Positions 11,723 to 23,983 of a stretch of DNA of 64,000 nucleotides are shown here, one piece after another. The stretch lies in contig CP075497.1 in NCBI GenBank assembly GCA_021613535.1, positions 12,772,001 to 12,836,000 on the forward strand, read 5' to 3'. Origin of the DNA: Adineta vaga. Taxonomy: Eukaryota; Rotifera. The number at the start of each line of letters is the position of its first letter. The stretch's first letter is position 1. The position numbers were made by a program, and so were the translations under genes. The notes beneath the pieces are model-generated. The model had not been told where the DNA came from and did no database searches. It worked only from the letters and a program-made list of their open reading frames with translations.

Positions 11723-13355
11723 TTAAAAAAGTTGAAGATGGCCAGGACCGGATGAAATAACCGTAAATGCTCCTGTTTGGGCATGAGAATATGTTGTAAG
11801 GAGCAATGTATATGAACTACCAGCATTCAAATTATGCGATAATCTAAATTGATGATTACTATCATACGTATTAATAGATGAAATCAAGTACCAACTGAGA
11901 TTCATAGGATTAAATCCATCTTTATAGAGTACACCAAAAGTATTCATATAACTTTTACTTGTAAAAGTGTAGAGACCTGATGCATGCACTCTAATATTAA
12001 TTGCTTGATAGTATTGGTTAATTGTCCCGGGAACTACTGCACTGTACATTGTTAATGCATGTGAGTAATATGAAAGAATAGCAGCCGTTACAGATTCAGT
12101 GGTTGATATTGGTACGGTTGCATTCCAGGTTGGTGTTGATCCTGTTGCATTTGCTGTTTGAAATGCTGTTGTATTTGCTGTTTGAAATGCTGTTGTATTC
12201 CATGATGGAAACGCTGTTACATTCCATGTTTGAAATCCTGTCGCGTTCCATGACGGAGACCCTGTTGCGTTCCATGATGGAGATGCTGTTGCATTCCATG
12301 TTGGTGTCGACCCCGTTGCATTCCACGTTTGAAATCTTGTTGTATTCCATGATGGAGATGCTGTTGCATTCCATGTTGGTGTCGACCCCGTTGCATTCCA
12401 CGTTTGAAATCTTGTTGTATTCCATGATGGAGATGCTGTTGCATTCCATGATGGAAATCCTGTTGCGTTCCATGATGGAGATGCTGTTGCATTCCATGTT
12501 GGTGTCGACCCCGTTGCATTCCACGTTTGAAATCTTGTTGTATTCCATGATGGAGATGCTGTTGCATTCCATGTTGGTGTCGACCCCGTTGCATTCCACG
12601 TTTGAAATCTTGTTGTATTCCATGATGGAGATGCTGTTGCATTCCATGATGGAAATCCTGTTGCATTCCATGATGGAGATGCTGTTGCATTCCATGTTGG
12701 TGTCGACCCCGTTGCATTCCACGTTTGAAATCTTGTTGTATTCCATGATGGAGATGCTGTTGCATTCCATGACGGAGACCCTGTTGCGTTCCATGTTGGT
12801 GTTGATCCTGTTACATTTGCTGTTGTCATTGGTACTGCTCCTGTGGTTGTTGTGACGGAAGATACTAGAGAAAAGGTTCGTGTTTTTGATTATGGAACTA
12901 AATTACTCTCACTTGCTGATGATGATGGTGGACATAATCGATGGTCAATCATTGATAATGGATAACATAGAGGTTGTGAATTACATCTTGGATGATGAAC
13001 ACATACATGATCAGCTTTTTCACAAGTATCATCTGGTGATTGACATGGTTGTAATCGTGAACAACTCACACCAAGAATACCACAGATAGAAACATCATTA
13101 GAGATTGATAATTGTAAGCATCCACATCCACTATTTGATGAACATAAATCATACTGAGACTTACCGTGACATGTTTGACCATTAATATTTTCTATGAAGT
13201 ATATTATTAAATATATAAAAATGATATCGAAAGTAAATACAAACTTGTCAAACTAAAATGAATTGATAGTATAAAATTTAGTATACAAATAAGATATCTA
13301 TTTTAACTTACCTTAGAAGAATAAGGAGAGAACAAAGGATTGTTATTGAAGTCAT
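11723..13355 (-). CDS. secreted protein with dense N-glycosylation repeats and a C-terminal beta-sandwich-like domain
   Basis: Exon 1 (13355-13312) encodes a signal peptide start (MTSITILCSLLILL) and ends in GTAAGT. The next part, about 13190-12910, is a Cys-rich module (NGQTC, SNSGCGCLQLS, ICGILGVSCSRLQPCQ). A 48-bp intron with GTGAGA and CTCTAG ends removes an in-frame TAA near 12888-12890. The remainder (to 11723) contains about 28 NxT sequons in 8-9-residue repeats (SWNATASP, TWNATGSTP). The final 120 residues (from ESVTAAILSYYSHAL) resemble a domain common in bdelloid extracellular proteins. The junction between exon 1 and the Cys-rich exon is uncertain; an 8-nt microexon would restore phase. 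Likely a surface or secreted mucin-like protein. Confidence 0.65.
12110..12830 (-). repeat. in-frame tandem repeat coding WNxT modules
   Basis: Modules of 24 and 27 bp alternate in higher-order blocks of about 75 bp (ASPSWNTTRFQTWNATGSTP type), some extended by a GFPSWNATASP insert. Copies are near identical, so homogenisation or recent expansion is likely. Because every module length is a multiple of three, long stop-free frames also appear on the opposite strand and in the other minus frames; these are shadows. Confidence 0.85.
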
Positions 13356-14051
13356 ATGGTTAACGTTGTATGATTGAATTGAAAGAAAAAAATATACAAA
13401 AAAATTTTGTTCTTTTATAGTTTCAGTGGACAAATAAGAACCTTATTTTATTGATATCAATTTTTCGAATATCCTCATGAGTATAGTTTCAATTAAACGG
13501 TAATCAATATGGAATTAACAATATATTTTATTTGAAATACATGAAAAAAAAAGGATTAAGTGACAAACAACATGACACATTGATTGAAATATATTTATAG
13601 ACTGCTTGTCATGCTTACAAAGTGATGTTCGTGCAACGAAAAAAACTCGTACTCATCACAATAATTGATCGACATTATATATTGCTCTACAATGACTTAG
13701 AAGAGCCAGGTTAAATAGAATCATTATATCAATTCATATATGTTTGCCTCCAAATTTATTTTCATTTTTCTTTATTTTGAATTACACGTTAGCTTCAAAA
13801 TACATTGATGAAATGATTTTATGCTCATTTAAAAGATACTTTATACATTAAATTCATTCGTATCTTAATAATGTATAGACAGGTCTCTTAAATATTTATT
13901 AAATTCGCATTCACATCATTCAAATGAGGGAAGCTCATTATACAGTGCGATCGGATCGAGCTATTAATTAACATTAACTGATGTTGCACCAATTATTTTG
14001 TATTTGGCATTTTGGTTCAGCAGAAAGTATACTATTAACTTTATTTTGTAT
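13356..14051. other. gene-free DNA
   Basis: Upstream region of the sequon-rich gene; AT-rich, no recognisable element. Confidence 0.35.
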
Positions 14052-14560
14052 TTAATTTGCAAAAATTTCATTGAATTCTTTCTTTGAAGGCATATATTCT
14101 ACGTTAAAATATCGCGCATAAAGCTTTCGCGTCCAAAACAGACGATGACAAGCAGCATAATGATCAACAATACTATGCATTGAACGAACGGATAATTCTT
14201 CATCAAATTTGAATATTTGTGTATTATATTTATAATCAAGTGTCCAGTCCGATTCTTGTTCAACATTATTACATAATACACATATTGGTAAATCAAACCC
14301 ATATGTCAATGGGTTAGTAAACATTTTCGGAAAGTTATTCAAAATGGATGGCATAATTAATCTTTCCAGTGCATCTGATGTAATGACAAACGATTCGTTT
14401 ATCCTGATTCTGGTGGAAACATTAAAAACAGTCGGTAATGTTTGAAAATGCTTCTGATAGAAATGGTACAGAAGTAATAGTCATAGACAAAGTATATAAT
14501 GGATGAAAGAGATCTTAGAATATTACTGGTTCTGCCTTTGTGAAGTTTCACTTTCAAGAT
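14052..14560 (-). pseudogene. broken ORF of unknown family
   Basis: The minus strand encodes 100 clean residues at 14354-14052 (start MPSILNNFPKMFTNPLTYGF, end SKKEFNEIFAN). The frame extends upstream as RINESFVITSDALERLI. At about 14432 an extra T in a TTTTT run breaks it; upstream of that the protein continues in another frame (LSMTITSVPFLSEAFSNITD). I do not recognise the family. The break and the lack of a start suggest a relic, though the 3' part could be one exon. Confidence 0.4.
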
Positions 14561-14580
14561 CAAATATAAATGAAAAGACA

Positions 14581-16849
14581 TTTTCTAAATTTTCATCTTC
14601 TCTATACGTAGAAATGAATCATCTTGAAACAATCAATATGTATTTAAGATCTTCTAATTTCTCTTTATCATAATCTTTTCTTTCGGGCGATAACATTTAG
14701 TAATGCTTACTTTTGACATACGTCGATGAACTGGGGAGTTTTCTAATCCGACACGGCTCGCTAATAACATGACTATCTTGAATTTTCATATCACTTCATT
14801 GTAGATCGTTATAGTATTAGACGACTATTTAATATAAATCTTTTGACTAAAAGATGGGACTCTTGTTCTATTATAGATTCGTAGTGGGGTACTATCAACT
14901 GTTTTGAATGCACTAAGCAAAAATCAGATGGAACAATTGTAATAAAGAACGCAATTGAATGAAAACACTGTTTATCTTATATATCGTTTAGTATTCTGTT
15001 GAATCAAGCATACAGTGAGAGATTGTGTCGATGAAATAGTGTACCTTTACCTATTCGATAAGTGATATTGAACTATCTTCGACAGAAATGGAAGCCATAA
15101 TTTTTGGTCTATTTATAGTTGTCATGTTCTTACCATTGGAGATATTTGGTTTAAGCGCATCAATTTGTTCAAAAAATTCGTTTTTCTCTCAACTTACGAA
15201 TTGAGTGTATTGACTTATTTTTATTAGTGCAATCAAATATGTTAAGAATAATTATAATTATCAGTGGAAAAAACTTATTTCAATGCGAAGCAGATAACAA
15301 ATAAAAAATTTTACTTTTGTACTACGGATATTCAATACAAGCATTTATAGTATGCATAGTCATCTTGGAAAAAACTTTTTATTCAACAACGATCGATTGA
15401 AACATGTGAGACGTATCAAAAATTACTCGTAAACGAATCGTTTTTTGAGAAAACTTGTTCAATCAGATCGACTAGAAAATATATACATGCCAACCAACTT
15501 TTTAATCCATTTTATGCATTTTTATTCAATGTATGAGATATACTCTAACAAATGCTTTGCAATGGCATCAAATAACTGTATTTACTCTAAAAATAATTCT
15601 TTCTCTTAAATATAAATGATAATGTAGCGTAGGATAATCAAAATATTGGATTCATTTATGCAGACGATCTCGTCTTTTTGTACTAATTTCATTTACTAGT
15701 ATATGTACGAGTGTGTTCGTTATTTATTTATTAATTTATTCTAATTACATTTTTCAAAGCTTTAATATCAGCATAACTTATTTTAACAGTTCAAACATTT
15801 GTTATAGATTCTTCTTATTCCATTGCTTTTAGCATAAGGATGGCTTTATACTTCATTGTATGTTATTTCATAGTTCGCTTCTTGAAGTTTATTCGATATA
15901 TCTGTTCAATTGCTTCAAAGTAAAAAATAAATTATGCAATTAATCTCTTGATCAGTCGTGTGTTGACGATTTCTTAATCAATACTATAATAGACTTTGGT
16001 TGCTGGATCAATAGTATATACGAGCGATTTTAAATGGCCTCTCAATTCTTGGATAATCTCTCTTCTTTAAATAAGGCGAACGAATTTTCAGATGATGGCT
16101 TAGAACTAAAGATCTTTTACAGAAGGTGGGACCGAAAAACTCTGTCCCGTTGGCCTCGGCATTATTACGTCATTCACCGGTGAGCAATAAAACTTTACAT
16201 TTGTACTATACTGATTATGTTAATTAATCAACAGAATCATTTATTTCAGCATTCGTTGATAAACACGAAGACCGTATGAGGAAAGTAACAGAATTCTCTT
16301 CTTGACTTTTTCTTTTGTGTCTTTGATGTTTTCATCTAAATAACAAATCCACTCACACCTTCAGGGTAGTTTCAGAAGAATATTAATTTTTGTCCTAATT
16401 ATGTGAAAAAACAACAAAGTAAATGTTTGATTATGAGCCATCTGCATTCTCTTATCATCTAAGAATTACCTTCTCTACTAAAACAATGTTTAAAAAAGTT
16501 TGTGTAATCTCATCAAATTATTTTCCGAGCAAAAAGAATAGAATTTATATAAATATTCAATAAACCATTGACAACAAGCAAACAAAAATGCAATACAACG
16601 TACAACATAAAGAAAGAATTGGCAGCGATTTCAATGATAGATGCACAGTAACATATAGACAGTGGATTAAGACAAACAACTTTTTTTTATAAAACTCAGC
16701 AATCGAATTCGATATGTTCGTAAAATCGCTATCTAATATGCATGCCATTAACCCTAATAACATTTAAAGTCATTTTGTTTTCTTTCTGTCGAAGTCTGAC
16801 TGTTGAATTTGTTATATGATTTTATTGGCTGCTCGAATTGTATAATATT
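14581..16849. other. gene-free DNA
   Basis: More than 2 kb of AT-rich sequence. Short frames (for example near 16557-16763) show no domain or splice logic. No RNA gene was seen. Confidence 0.35.
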
Positions 16850-18312
16850 CTATGGAATCCGATGTCGAATTGATAAACCTATGTAGTTTGCGTTTGGTCC
16901 AACAGTTACCGTAAATTGATTTTGCGTCCTTGGTCGCCATTTAAATAATTTCATAAGCTCACGTCGAAATAGTTGACTTGATAAAATGAACAGATAGAAA
17001 CTCAAGCATGGACCAGTCAAAGCTACATAGGAAAAAACATTCAGAAGTAGGTTATCGGTTGCTTTTTTGAGAGCATCATCTGTAGATTTTGCTGTTAATG
17101 TGATGTAGAGATTTATGCTTGGTAGAATTGCTGCTGTCGAACCAAATACAGAAGCTTGAACAAGCATCATTTTTATTAATTGAGTATCTGTTTTTCTCTG
17201 ATTTCCAGTGTTTTGAGGTAATATTCTTCTTCTACCCTGACGAACATGTCGAATAGTCAACGAACCAAAAACAAACATGCCCAAAGTTGGCAACCAACTC
17301 CACAAAATCAAATTACAAAAGTTTCGAAATACATCACTGGCACCAGGCATAACAACACAACTTTTTTGTGGCAACTGAACTGCAAACAGAATCGGCAGAT
17401 GAATATAAATAAGAGAAATAAACAAGACTACTAATAAAATAGCACGAGAAGCAACACGAATACTGCTCCAACTACGAAGAGTTGTAGATGAAGAACTGCA
17501 GAGAAATCTATAGTAAATGAAATCGAGTTATTAAAGAATTTAATTCATTCAGCATTTTCGAATCGACATTTTTGTCTTAAACAAATCTCTGTATATAATG
17601 TCAGAAGCTATTCTCTAAAGATAATTTACATGATATTCAACGTAAATCTGTTTGAAATTTTAAGTAAGAACTCGATATACATAGGAGGTAGCTATTGAAT
17701 CAGTTCACTGTCAACATATAGTATATTTCTCACGTCGAAGCTTACATAAAGTGTGTCTATTATCAGCGAATAAAACTAATCAACCAAAAATGTTGACTTT
17801 TCAGAGTAAAGAGAGAGATATTTTTCAAAACTGATTACATTTTTATGAGTTTCAAATTGTGAGAAAGTGATAGTTGGTTCATATTGATAAAACAAATACT
17901 TACCGATCGATAGAAGCCAGAAGAACAAACCAGGAAGGAAGAACTCTAAAGCAAATAACTGCTCTCTTTCTACTTTTGATGGTAGTTCAAATTACCTTGC
18001 ACATCCAAAAATATACGTAAGAATTTTGCACATCGGATCTGAAGTGACGAACACATCAACAATAAAGCTAACTTGAAGAAAGCGTAACGGAACCGTACCA
18101 CAGACAATAACATAACCACCAATGGTCAATGCCAAAAAATAAAGAATACATGGATTCCAAAAAAGCGTACGACGTGTAAACACATAAATGCTCAATGAAT
18201 GACCTATTATACCAAAGCTGAATAGAAATATACTCCAGTAAATAGAAAACCTATTTTGAATTTGTTTGACGATATTAACAGCATCTGACATACTTGTGTT
18301 GGATGAAGACAT
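16850..18312 (-). CDS. class A (rhodopsin-like) G-protein-coupled receptor, three exons
   Basis: Exons 18312-17996, 17945-17904 and 17507-16850 join in phase (317, 42 and 658 nt; GTAATT/TTTAG and GTAAGT/TATAG ends) to give 338 residues. TM1 is FSIYWSIFLFSFGIIGHSLS, TM2 lies around ILYFLALTIGGYVIV, and the TM3-end motif is LLASIDR, spanning the 42-nt exon junction in place of the usual DRY. Exon 3 carries TM4-TM7, with a long basic third loop (RHVRQGRRRILPQ) and an NxxSYVALTGPCLSFYLFIL TM7. An N-glycosylation site lies at the extracellular N-terminus (NTS). The 396-bp second intron is long for this window. The ligand is unknown; bdelloids have many such orphan peptide-receptor-like proteins. 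Confidence 0.75.
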
Positions 18313-21300
18313 TATACTAAAAGATTCAAATAATGGTTATGACAATACTCTTCACTCATTCATATGTCAAACATGATTAGAATATTCCGAGGAAATTTTT
18401 TTTTAGTTTCATGTATTGTTCGCGCCACCTGTTCTCAACTAAGAATTAGATCATATCATGGCAATACTACTTCTGCAGTTGATGTGATAATCCACGTTTT
18501 CCTGAACTATCATTTCCGTTGATTTTTCTTCGTAAGAACTTTTGTATGGTGTATACTCATATCAGATATGAAGTGAAGAATTCTGAGTGTTCTGTGGGTC
18601 GATGGACAATGAATAGAAGTAGTATTGATAAGATATGATCTATCTGAACAGTCTATTGCTCTTTAGAAACAATTATTTTTTATTTCCGTCTCTTTTCCTA
18701 TAAATCTTGAAAATAACGACGCAATGGCATCTAAAGGGCTGACTTATTTAAGTAGGTTACCTCGTAAATGAAGAAAAAACTGCTCTTGAACGTAGATTGT
18801 TTAGTTACCGTCATTTACTAGTTATCGTTTCATCGCTTAATCGGTTTGAAGGATTATCACGACACTACTTCGCTACTAAAATTGATTTCTTAGGTTTAAT
18901 CTTAATGATAAGCTGATATTGTTGTGTGGCAGTTTGTCAGTTAAGAGCATTAGAAGAAAAAATGTCGAAATCTATTTTAGATATCGCAGTGCACACGAAA
19001 CATTCTAATCTTCATATTACATTATTTTTTAAAGAGTGAGAAGACTGTTTCCTACTTTTGATTTGCGTCAGTTTTATTTCATTTGAATCCTTTCTATTAC
19101 AAAAACAAAATATGTAGAAGAAAGCGACGAGAAGCTGCTAGCGATTTGTCTGATTTTTTGATAGTGTTTTTGACGTATACAGTCATTATGTTCGTGTCAT
19201 CGTTTGATCATAGCATTTCTTATGCTTGGCATCCTACTCTTCCTCTTTTCTTTGAGTTTATTCTAAATTTGTTTTGTTGACGTCACTACTTCGCATTTGT
19301 TACAGACATATATTTGATGATGTTTAAGTTGTTGCATAAAAACTGCATCAAGAAAATATTTTCTGTCAAAAAAGAGGAAATGAAGAAAATGAAAAAAAGG
19401 GAAGCCATAGAGTATTATGCAGGTCCTTATTAGAAAAGGTATCAACACTATGAGAAAACATAATTAAAGAGTGTCATAAACTATTTTCATATAAAAGAAA
19501 AGTTGTGTCAAGCTTTTGACGGAAGTAATTTTTTAATAAATTTTCATTTTGCTTCACAATACTGCTTTCCTATTAGGTGTCGTAGAGTCTAATTCAAGAT
19601 GTTCACAGTGCAACCAATATTTAGTATTTCATGAACGATTATTAGTAATGTTTCCTAGCTACTTATTTCGCTTATTAAGAACACATCTGAATATTTCTGG
19701 ATGAGACATAACGAAATGTTTGCCTATACTCAGTTATAAAAATCTAAAAATAACACATAATGTGTGTTACAAAATACAGCTGTTCTTCAAAGAACTAAGT
19801 AATTTGATGAAGAATGATTTGACAAAATTCATATACTAAAGAAATCTTGATGAAATCCGAAATAAATCGTCATACTTAACTGAGACCTTAAATAAAAACT
19901 TGATAGTATCATTTCAAATTTCTTCATGAAATGAACATAAGTCAAACAAGTAGTCAACGAGTTTTTCTAAATGATTTTGAAGTATCTATCCTATAAATAT
20001 TGAAGTAAATTCAAACGCAAACCAGATGTTGTTGAAAGAAGAGAAAAACTGAATATTCTGTTTTGTAGTGACAAGATGTTCAATATTTATGTGCTTTACA
20101 AATCCTAAAATGATCGAATTTGTGATATATGCCTATAGGAAGAAGATATGTTTAATAATCGTTGACTTGGAACTTGTAATAAAATAAAATTCAATGCCCT
20201 CTAAGTTTTCTTTTTATAAATAAAAGATTATTTATTCATTTTCTGAATTAAAATGTTAAAGTACATACTGATGACATCAAGTTTCTTCGATAAAATAAAG
20301 TAGCAAATAGGATTTACTAATTATTTGAGATTATTGACTTTTGTTTGAGTCCTATAAATAAAAAGTAATTTGAATAATGAAATGATGAACTTCATAATCA
20401 TCATTTACGTCAATCTGTTGTTCATCAAGAAATATATGAAATATAAAGAATCAACAGATAATATTCAAGAAGTAATAACAGAATATCAGTGTCTTCTTTA
20501 ATATAACGAATCTTTATAAGAGGAATGTTTACAACAATATACTTTTTATCGTTTTTAATTTCGAATAATGATGCGCTTTGTATGTGAATTGAGATGAAAT
20601 AAAAATATTGAAGCTAATGAAAAATTATATTTGAATTTATTCGTAAAATTCCTTGTTTATCCCCGACAACCTTAGATCGTTTAAGTCTTCCAATGCCAAA
20701 TTATTTTTTCTGATTCATTTGTGTAATATTCTTTTAGTTTGAGGTACGTACTTCTATGTGTTTCAAGAATACGAGCATTACCAAATTTCGAGAAATAATG
20801 AATGAGATCGACTAAACAATGGTGTTTTGCATTTAAACTTTTAATGGCAAGATACAATGTGAGAAACTGTGCAATCTATCAAATAAAGCTTCGTTTAATT
20901 GTGTACTTTTTTTCTTTTTCGAAAAAATAAAAGTCCTATGCGACGAATGGTCGACTGTGTGAAAAGATCAGTTTTGTTTTTATACGAGTAATTTCTTGAG
21001 TATACAATGGCTTGTTTTTTTCATCCATAGTATTCTACCTATTTCATAACTATCAGAAAAGAGTCGCTGAAATTTCTACTAGTATTTTTATAAGAGGAAG
21101 AAAAAAAATCTTTATGATAGATAGCAAAATCGATCGAAACATATCCATTCGAATAAATATTTCAAAATGTGATTATCACCTTATGAGGAAGGGAAATATT
21201 TATCAATGAGCTGCATTAAGTCTATGATTTATTTGTGATTGAAAATGAATCTTTTCAAAGGTTGAATTCCTTCTCGCACAAATCCGGACAAGAAAAATTA

Positions 21301-21936
21301 CAGATTCTTGACGGAATACTCATCAGTAAACTCGTAAAATGATTTTTTTTGGCAAATGAGTCTCTTTTCATCGAAGTAAATTAATTTACAAAACATGAAG
21401 CCTGAAAAAATATTATTTATAGCGAGATTCTTTTTTCAACGAACGTACTTATTCAATTTCATGAACTTCTTGTCTATTCATATGTTTCGGCTAAACTTTA
21501 GAAGAGAAATATTCGATAACTATTCTTATTCAGTCAATTTTTTCTTTATTTATCTATATGGGGATACAAGTAAAGAAAAAACAGATTCTCACTTTTATGG
21601 ACTCAACAAAAAAAAGAATAATGAAAAAGAGGCAGAGTGAGATGTGTCGGCAGTACTCTGACAGTATATTGTTGATACGAAAGAAAGAAAAACTTCATAA
21701 TAAAAGCAAAGAACACACACATGCATGCAAATACAGTATAATTTTTTTATTTAGTATTTTTTTCTATTGTTGGAAACTTCCAAGTTAAATATTTGTAGTA
21801 GTTTTTCATTTGATCTATATGGGTACTTCACATGAGACTACACTGTCAGTCGAGTATTTTCAAATATAGTATGACTTGATAATCGTATAGATGACATTGT
21901 AAATTCTACTTCACAGACAACAAATATTTCAAGTCA
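18313..21936. other. gene-free DNA
   Basis: About 3.6 kb, AT-rich, between the GPCR and the ART-TPR gene, which point away from each other. Several short open frames exist but none shows a domain, a signal peptide with context, or consistent splice sites. Confidence 0.35.
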
Positions 21937-23652
21937 ATGACAAATGAAAAATTAGACGATATAAATACAATGAAACAGACAACTATGATTTCGAAACAAG
22001 TAAATGAACATGATCATGCCGATGTTGAACAAATACAAGACATTCTTATCGTGTGGTTGGACAATTCCATTCACAGTAATAATCGAGACTATCATAATAC
22101 AATTACACAACTTCAACAAGTTGTTCACGATATTCATACATTCACTGATAATGATCAATGTATAGAATTCATTCTCAACACCATCGACACAAAAGTACAT
22201 ATGATTGTTTCAGGATCAATTGGACAAGATATCGTGCCGTGCATACATGATATCTCACAAATTGATTCTATTTTCATCTTCTGTGGTAATAAAAATCAAC
22301 ATGAACAATGGGTGAAACCATGGTTCAAAATAAAAGGTGTTTTTATAGATATCACACATATCCGTCAACAATTACAACAAATAACTCGTGAATATGAACA
22401 AAATACCATGCCAATAACTTTTATGGCATCTGGAAAACGATTGGATCAATTAGATCCATCATTTATGTACACACAAATCATCAAAGAAATACTATTCACC
22501 ATCACATTCGAAAATAAACACATCAAAGAATTTGTCGACTATTATTGCGAAGCATTTGTTCACAATGAAATCGATCGGAAGAAATTTAAGCAACTAGAAT
22601 ATGAATATCACCGGAAGACAGCTAATTGGTGGTATACAACAGAGAGATTTTTGTATGGAATGTTGAATCGTGCTTTACGAGTGATGGACGGTGAGGTGAT
22701 CGCATTGATGGGTTTTTTCATCAGTGATCTTCATCGACATATTGAAGAACTGCACAAACAACAATTTCAAGACACTTCTACCGCTGAAATCTTTACAGTT
22801 TATCGTAGTCAAGGTATGACGAAGAGAGATTTTGATGACATGGTCAAATCGAAAGGTGGACTAATGTCATTCCATAATTTCCTATCAACAAGCAATGATC
22901 GCAAGGTCGCCTTGTCTTATGCCGAAAGTAATAGTGAGAAATCTGGCCTCCTCGGTATTCTATTCGCGATGGAAATTGATCTTATTCAATCGACAACACC
23001 ATATGCTTCAGTTGGAGACATCAGTAGTTTTAAAGAAGAAAACGAAATTCTGTTTTCGATGCATACTGTGTTTCGCATAGATGATATCATTGCAATGAAT
23101 GGCAATGAACGACTGTATGAGGTGAACTTATCACTGACTAGTGATAATGATCAAGATTTAAGTGTGCTTACTATGCAAATTCGAAAAGAGAGTTTTCCGG
23201 ATTGTAGAGGATGGTATAGAATGGCTTCGGTTCTAGCTACTATAGGACAATCTGACACTGCTGAGCGAATATGTGAAGTTCTACATGCCCACACAATGAA
23301 CGAGAGTGACAACACATCCATTTATAATCAACTTGGTTCAATTAAATATCAGCAAGGAGAATATGATGAGGCCATAAAACTTTATAAAAAATCTCTTAAA
23401 ATTCAACACAAATCACTGCCTTCTAATCATCCTCATGTAGCTTCATCCTACAACAACATCGGTACAGTGTATTCTGACATGGGTGATTATCCAAAAGCAT
23501 TTGTATCATATGAGCAAGCTCTCAAAATTCGACAACAATCACTGCCTTCTAACCATCCAGATGTGGCTTCATCTTACAACAACATCGGTGCAGTGTATTC
23601 CAAAATGAGTGATTATTTGAATGGTTGTTCATTTTTCGAATATGCTCTCTAA
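21937..23652 (+). CDS. mono-ADP-ribosyltransferase with C-terminal TPRs, slightly truncated
   Basis: A 571-residue single-exon protein. Residues 1-230 are the N-terminal region typical of bdelloid ART-TPR proteins (SIFIFCGNK, KIKGVFIDI, LDPSFMYTQ). The ART fold (about 235-400) shows the R-S-E signature: R290 in VYRSQGM, S317-T-S319 in NFLSTSND, and E368-N-E370 in KEENEILF. This is the ExE form expected for arginine-specific transfer from NAD. Three kinesin-light-chain-like TPRs follow (from about 458), with the linker LPSNHPHVASSYNNIG. A TAA stops the third TPR; in the same frame the usual family tail continues (IGQQVLPSSRPHLHLY) to a second stop at 23736. The protein probably modifies host proteins in the cytosol; the target is unknown. 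Confidence 0.85.
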   Translation: MTNEKLDDINTMKQTTMISKQVNEHDHADVEQIQDILIVWLDNSIHSNNRDYHNTITQLQQVVHDIHTFTDNDQCIEFILNTIDTKVHMIVSGSIGQDIVPCIHDISQIDSIFIFCGNKNQHEQWVKPWFKIKGVFIDITHIRQQLQQITREYEQNTMPITFMASGKRLDQLDPSFMYTQIIKEILFTITFENKHIKEFVDYYCEAFVHNEIDRKKFKQLEYEYHRKTANWWYTTERFLYGMLNRALRVMDGEVIALMGFFISDLHRHIEELHKQQFQDTSTAEIFTVYRSQGMTKRDFDDMVKSKGGLMSFHNFLSTSNDRKVALSYAESNSEKSGLLGILFAMEIDLIQSTTPYASVGDISSFKEENEILFSMHTVFRIDDIIAMNGNERLYEVNLSLTSDNDQDLSVLTMQIRKESFPDCRGWYRMASVLATIGQSDTAERICEVLHAHTMNESDNTSIYNQLGSIKYQQGEYDEAIKLYKKSLKIQHKSLPSNHPHVASSYNNIGTVYSDMGDYPKAFVSYEQALKIRQQSLPSNHPDVASSYNNIGAVYSKMSDYLNGCSFFEYAL

Positions 23653-23922
23653 ATTGGACAACAAGTACTACCATCGAGCCGTCCTCACCTACATCTCTAT
23701 AAAACAAACTATGAAAATGCGAGAAAGAAATTGTAATTTGTGCGTATTTTCTTTCCAGAAGGAGAGAAAAATATGAATGAAATGGCTGACAACAACATAT
23801 CGAAATCGTTGCTGGAGATTATTAGTAAAGCACAAGTTTAGATTTCCTAAGATGTTTTCTATATTGATAAATCCATATCAGTACGTTATGGAATCGAATT
23901 GTAAAGCTTACAAAACATATCT

Positions 23923-23983
23923 GAGGGTGTAGGTGTGAGTGTTTTGATTAAACGTATATCGTCACCCTCACCCACACTCAAAA
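23923..23983. repeat. G-rich intergenic inverted repeat, copy 1
   Basis: GAGGGTGTAGGTGTGAGTG pairs with CACCCTCACCCACACTC after a loop of about 20 bp. It lies between two genes that face each other (ART-TPR and its broken paralogue). Confidence 0.65.

Noticed and set aside
12096-12855. Long open frames of 180-250 residues on both strands over the WNxT repeat
   Set aside because: They arise because the repeat units are multiples of three and lack stops in several frames. Only the minus frame that continues into the Cys-rich and C-terminal domains is supported by splicing.
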